A stretch of 64,000 nt of DNA from assembly GCA_037501455.1 (NCBI GenBank), contig CM074862.1, positions 64,077,501-64,141,500 on the forward strand. Reading direction: 5' to 3'. The position numbers and the translations under genes were made by a program. The stretch's first letter is position 1. Every line of letters starts with the position of its first letter. Below, piece by piece: positions 59,143 to 64,000 of the stretch. Source of the DNA: Lantana camara. Lineage: Eukaryota; Streptophyta; Magnoliopsida; Lamiales; Verbenaceae. The notes under the pieces were generated by a model that was given only the letters and a program-made list of their open reading frames with translations, was not told the DNA's origin and did no database searches.

Positions 59143-62000
59143 TGTGACGCCCGAACGCGGGTCATCCACATCCCCCGCACCTAGACTCGGACTCACGCAT
59201 GAAATGGAAGTCCATACATGAGCCCTAGTCTAAGCGAACGAGGACCTAAACACACCCACTAGGCTAAGCGGGGCTAAACCGGAGACCAGAGTGCGCAAAA
59301 GAATTAGCAGATAAGCGGAAGCAACCAAGATCAACATTCATTAATAACAGTAATAATATTCACATTGCCACACCGGGCCAAAAGAATAATATACAATATC
59401 AAGAATCCCAAAATATCAAACAAGAGTTCATAAAACTCCGAAACACAAAAGTATGAAATGCAGACTCAACCTAGACCAGCTAGTACGACACCAGACACAC
59501 TTCCCCGCCTAGCTCGAGCAACCCTGCACTAAAGGTGAGAAAAGGAGAGGGTCAGTCCAAACACTTGACTGAGTGAGGGGGGCTCACGCACACCCACACA
59601 CTATATAAGTATAACAAAGCAAGTAACAAAGGCGATGTCTATGAACCGGGCTAGGGTTTTGCAAGCCAAAGCCTTTAAAAGAATACGTATGTATACAAAG
59701 AAATCCCATCCCGATTCATAATCCATCTAGCATAAACAGAAACAAAGATCCGGCGAGTACGAATCATCCTTAACTCCTCAAAATATCATAAAACATATCA
59801 GAATCATAAATCAATCCTTCCCCATCCAATGGCAATCGGGAATCAAACCCAATTCGCCTACTTAACATATGCACGGGGGTTACGATCCCACAACGTGCTC
59901 GAAGATCCACGCCTCATCAACCTCCTGGAATCGCGCGTGTCACCACGAATGGGAATCATGCACAGGTATAACCCGACGGCCCTTGCCGTTCCGGGGCTCC
60001 TTACCCACAATTCCCGGGGCCCAACATACTTACCGGAACCAAATCCCATATTTCAGGGCTTACCTCGCACCAAACATAATAAAAACGTACCAAAACTTAA
60101 GCTTACTTACGCTTATACGTATATCTTTTCCATATAGTTTGTAAAAGTTCTCATAAGGCCATAATCATATCTTAAACAGTCATACACAAAAGAATATATA
60201 AGATATATATATATATATATATAATCGCATGCGGGATTAAAATCATCACATTTCGGCCATAGGTCAATAACTAATACAGAAAGATCCTAAACCTCACCTT
60301 GAAACAAAAGAACCGGTAGCAAAAAGGGTTGATCCGACACCTAAGCCTCGGGCTCAACAACGTCCTGGGGTAGCTCTGAGACAAACAAACATAATACCCA
60401 AGACTTAGACTAAAAAATGTACCAATTAGATGCTCGGCAATGCTTATGAATGCAATGGATGCGTATGAGATGCACAAACGTATCTTAAGGAACATAATGA
60501 AGCATATTGAACCAAATCTTGATCAAATGAATTCAGAATCAAACCAAATTCTAATACATTCAAAAGGACACACTATATAACATGATAAACAAGCTTAGAG
60601 ATCAAAATGAATAGTAGAAAATTTCCTAGATCGTCTGTACTTTTGAGTACCGGCGAAAAAATTTTGAGTATCTACTCAACTGACGGTTTCAAGTAAAACG
60701 CCCCTGTACTCTTGAGTACCAGTGAAAATAATTTTGAGTATCTACTCAACTGCCGACTTTAAAAGTGCAAATTCGGCCAAAACAAATTCAAACCAAGCAA
60801 GAACACTCCAAAGCCAAACTCAACACCAACGTAAAGCTATGAAATCAGGTATTAACATATATGGTATCAAAAAGCATCAAAGAGACATGAGATCAAATGC
60901 ACATTCTCAAAGAAACGCACACAAACGCATTTAAGGGCAAAAACCTGTAAGGTTTGCATTGAAGAAGCCAAAATGAAATCAAAACTCAACATAAAGTCAC
61001 CAAAGTAAGTAAAACTCATCTATCACATAATATGGCATTCAAATGCTCAAATGGAGAGAAGGGGATCAAGGGTTCTTGCCCAAAACTCAATCAAAATCCA
61101 ACAAGCATGCTTGAAATCATCAAATAGACACACATAAGGCACAAATTGATCAAGAACTCCAATACCCTAGCTTTCTCCCACAAACCCACAAGTCTCATAA
61201 ATGCTATAACCCCCTAATCCAACTACCAAACAAAGGAATCAATAAATGACCCAAGAATATACAGCAACCACCACAATGAATGCTTACAAGTGCAACAAGA
61301 ACCAAGGAAAAGCAAGAATGCAACAAGTGCCATGAGACCCGCTTACTATTCACCCTCTTGCCCAAAACATGCTTCCCAACATAAATTCAAAGATCAAGAT
61401 GCATAAATGAGGTCACTCAAGCATTTGGATTACAAAAATAAACTTACCAAGCAAAGAAATTAAACACCCAAGAGTCTTGGAGCTTGGGGTCTTGCACAAC
61501 AATGGAGTTTGAAGGTTTTAGGCTTCCTTTCTCTTCTTTTTCTGATAGGTCACGATTTGGGGAGGAAAAAATGAGGAAAAGGGGCTGATTTGGTATATGA
61601 GAGAGAAAGAGAAAGTCAACAAGTAGGGCTATGGGTCCCACATAGGTATTTTAGGTGTGTTTCTTGTACGTATAAGTATTCGGGTAGGTATTTCGGTCCA
61701 AAAAGAATACAAAGGGCTCAAGGCCAACACAAAAACATATAATCAAGCTCTCGAATCATATTAGACACGTAAACACGCTCAAGAATCGAAAATCACAAAA
61801 CACGTAACAACGAGCAACAAGGAATTCACGTTTCACGTACGTTCACATAATTCACGTCATTCACTTAATTTCAAATAATACAAGTAATTTAGATAAGAAA
61901 GGAATAAGAAAAAGGTTAAACAAATAAATAAATCACATAATTAATAATTAAAACGCGCACATAATGCGTACCTCTTCGTCCGGCGGATCGGGGTGTCACA
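59143..62000 (-). repeat. Solo LTR of Gypsy-C-like family (2858 bp)
   Basis: Plus-strand ends TGTGACGCCC and GGGGTGTCACA; minus-strand start TGTGACACCCC matches the Gypsy-C LTR start at 52013. Flanks TCAAC (59138-59142) and TCACC (62001-62005) form a one-mismatch target duplication. It lacks the GGGAACGGCC palindromes but has two 69-bp-spaced copies of a different inverted motif at 60635-60753. No internal region remains. Confidence 0.85.
60635..60753. repeat. Two copies of a TTGAGTA/TACTCAA module
   Basis: CTGTACTTTTGAGTACC...GAGTATCTACTCAACTG at 60635-60684 and 60704-60753, period 69 bp. Each copy has inverted GAGTAC/GTACTC-like arms. Confidence 0.75.
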
Positions 62001-62377
62001 TCACCTGCTCAGGCGTCCAACAAACGGATCAACCGCCTACAGAACAATTAATGCGTAGTCGTAATACACGCATTACTGTGTTAATTGCTCAAGACTATAA
62101 ACGCCCATACCTTGAAGAGTGTTTGGTAAGCCATTTAAGAGCATTTATTTCGCTTTCTTAGCATTTATTTCTCTCTCTAAGAATTCTCCACTGACTTGAG
62201 CGTTGGAGAGCAAGCCTTGGGCAAAACCCCAAGTCCCCCAAGTTGGTCCCTTAGCTTACGTGTGTTGTTGTTTCCAGATCGATAAGAGCCCACGTATACA
62301 AATTCTTGACTGATCGACCCAATATTTCCAGCTAGACCCCCAACTCAGCTAAACCAATTTTAAGCCGGATCAGATCT

Positions 62378-62645
62378 GATTCCGAATCAATTCAAACATT
62401 CTTATAGAGTGAATTTCGAATTATTTTGCAAGTGAATCATTTTGATTCGATGAATGCTACGAAGCATATTACTTTAATTAATTATCCAACAAAGTTAAGT
62501 CGAGTTTTAAATTTAATTTAACAAAGTTGAAACTTGATCTGATTCACGAATCAATTCTAGCATTCTTCCAATGTATGAATTTCAAATCAATTCTCAGGTG
62601 AATCATTTTGATTCAATAAATATTTCAAAACATATTTAAATAGTT
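62378..62645. repeat. CACTA internal tandem repeat, right part
   Basis: About two units of the roughly 160-bp repeat seen at 58140-58379, continuing directly after the target duplication of LTR-E. Confidence 0.75.
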
Positions 62646-62914
62646 AATAATCAAAGTTGACTTTGTTTGAAGAACCAAATTGCCATCGATGTTTGGTATA
62701 GATTTGACTAAATAGTTAACGATCAAATTATAGTTTGTTCAAAGAACGAAAATAATTTTATTAAATAGTTTGATGTATACATTATTTGTATTTTAGGTAT
62801 TTTCAATATTTTTTCACTAATATTAACGAATAAAAGCAATAATAAATTCAAAATTGATTTATTTATATTTTTCTTTACTTTTTTCGAAAATAATTAAAAT
62901 ATCCTAAAAATGTG

Positions 62915-63394
62915 ATTAGTGACCGTTGTATATCAAAATTAAATAATCTGTGACCGATAATAATCGATCAATATATCAGTGACCGATCAAGGTTTGGGTC
63001 ACAAAATCAATGACCGATTAGGGTGTTGGTCACAAATTCAGTGACCGATTAGTGACTGATGAAATATCGGTCACCCAATCAGTGACCGCAAAATACCCTA
63101 TCAAATAATTTGTGACCGATCTGTGACTGCTAAAAATCAGTCATAGAATTAGTGACCGATTAATTCTTGGGTCACAACATCAGTGATAGATTTGTGACCT
63201 ATAAAGTTTGGGTCACAAAATCAATGACCGATTAGTGACTGATCTGTGACTGAATTTTACGCGGCCACTGATCAGTCACTGATTATTATATTTATGTAAT
63301 ATCGGTCAATGATCAGTTACTAATCGGTGATTAATCAGTGAGCGATAAGGCGGTCACCGAAAATCGGTAACTAATCCTGTTTGTTTTAGTAGTG
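62915..63394. repeat. CACTA right subterminal and terminal repeats
   Basis: More than a dozen GTGACCGAT/GTGACTGAT-like motifs in both orientations, ending with the TAGTAGTG terminus. Denser than the left end. Confidence 0.9.
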
Positions 63395-63473
63395 TATTGA
63401 GATTAGGGATAGCTATAAATCAATCTCTCCAGTTTCATTTATTTTCATATAGCCCCTAAAGTTTAATTTGCTC

Positions 63474-64000
63474 TTATGATCCCTAATGGAAAATGGTATA
63501 AGTCTAAATTATTCCTAGAGTCGTTGTGGCAAATGGATGGGTTGGGCTGGATTTGAGTTAGGTTCGTATGGACTGGATCTAAATGGATTGGGTCAAAAAT
63601 GTATTCTATGTTAATGGGTTTTATTGGGTTGTGGTGGGTTTTAATGGACCGCAAATAGTTTCAATAATGGGTTCTTAATGGTTTTGTTCTCAATTCAAGT
63701 ACCTAAATGTCCAATATACCCCTCGCTAATCCATTTGACCTAACCCTCGAGATTGTTTACTTTGTTGATTTATTTTAGAATCATTTTCTATCTTACCTAT
63801 TTTAGATTTCTTTGATTTGTTTTAGAATCGTTTCATCTATTTTTTGACCTATTGGACCTATTTCACATACATTTTAGACCCATTAAACATGTTAAAAATA
63901 GGTTAAAAAACGAGTGAAATTGGTCATAAAGGAAGTTAAACATGTTTGAAATAGGTTGAACATGATAAAAAAATGGACAAAATATGTTTGAAATGGACCG
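63474..64000. other. AT-rich spacer
   Basis: Short imperfect direct repeats (GGTTGGGCTGG, ATGGATTGGGT, TTTGAAATAGGTT) but no gene or recognisable mobile element. It continues beyond the window. Confidence 0.5.

Larger units (their letters stand above)
58380..62372. repeat. Solo LTR-E, itself interrupted
   Basis: Starts TGATATGCC and ends CCGGATCA with a perfect 5-bp target duplication GATCT (58375-58379, 62373-62377). Without the nested LTR it is 1130 bp. Near the right end ACTGACTTGAGCGTTGGAG resembles a block common in gypsy LTRs of eudicots. It contains GC-rich tandem repeats at 58671-58925. No internal retrotransposon region is present. Orientation is probably plus, judged from the TATA-like GACTATAAACG near 62094 followed by that block. 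Confidence 0.85.
55882..63394. mobile_element. CACTA (En/Spm) DNA transposon, 7513 bp with insertions
   Basis: Terminal inverted repeats begin CACTACCAAAAAAAACAAG at 55882 and end ...TTGTTTTAGTAGTG at 63394, flanked by the 3-bp target duplication TAT (55879-55881, 63395-63397). This is diagnostic of CACTA elements. Both ends carry subterminal arrays of GTGACCGAT-like motifs in both orientations. Without the nested solo LTRs the element is about 3.5 kb, too small for a complete En/Spm pair of genes, so it is probably non-autonomous. Confidence 0.93.
55859..63473. mobile_element. Possible MITE split by the CACTA element
   Basis: The left flank GAGTAAATTACATCGGGCTATA (55859-55880) resembles the inverse of the right flank TATAGCCCCTAAAGTTTAATTTGCTC (63448-63473). 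This fits short terminal inverted repeats of a small transposon that received the CACTA insertion. Evidence is only this flank similarity. Confidence 0.4.

Noticed and set aside
59829..60144. Overlapping 91-102 codon frames
   Set aside because: They lie within a solo LTR and match no protein family; chance frames.
1..64000. A hidden virus-like, defence or biosynthetic gene system
   Set aside because: After subtraction of transposons only one F-box exon and one captured dioxygenase exon remain; nothing supports a new multi-gene system.

Overview
This window is plant nuclear DNA, most likely from a eudicot. The evidence is plant-type Ty1/copia and Ty3/gypsy LTR retrotransposons primed by initiator tRNA-Met, a CACTA transposon, tRNA-derived SINEs, the first exon of a PP2-B-type F-box gene, and AT-rich spacers with no bacterial gene organisation. 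The species cannot be fixed from the sequence. The window is gene-poor: about 85% is nested mobile DNA, and the only convincing host-gene piece is the F-box exon at 54624-54878. No previously undescribed gene system was found. The unusual content is structural and regulatory.

1-38202 is a plus-strand nest. An old gypsy reverse transcriptase relic (8666-8856, continuing at 36307-36537) was hit by two members of one Copia family. Copia-1 (1-8665, left end outside the window) keeps an unbroken 1307-residue Gag-Pol. Copia-2 (8857-36301, target duplication ATAAG) is broken by point mutations and carries in its leader a chromovirus-like gypsy array. That array reads LTR-internal-LTR-internal-LTR (12896-30246, period 7402 bp) between one pair of TCTTA target duplications. 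Its two internal regions are almost identical and share the same premature stops and a damaged protease motif. Right of the nest lies a truncated LTR of another family (36538-38202).

38203-52013 is a minus-strand nest. A Gypsy-C element, reduced to a gag relic and its 5' LTR, has a related chromovirus-like element inside that LTR (40090-50249). This inner element carries a solo Copia LTR (45427-47382) within its gag. Its pol has four premature stops, all explicable as C-to-T changes.

52014-55881 is AT-rich spacer with a foldback MITE-like repeat, a perfect 160-bp tandem duplication, an inverted SINE pair, and F-box exon 1 just downstream of the SINEs.

55882-63394 is a CACTA element with a TAT target duplication and subterminal GTGACCGAT-type repeats. 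It contains a transposase-like coiled-coil remnant, a captured exon of a 2-oxoglutarate-dependent dioxygenase, and a solo LTR (58380-62372) that itself contains a second solo LTR (59143-62000). The remainder to 64000 is unannotated AT-rich spacer.

Pulling nests apart by their target duplications gives a relative history: gypsy relic, then the Copia insertions, then the gypsy array on the left; and Gypsy-C, then the minus gypsy, then the Copia solo LTR in the middle.
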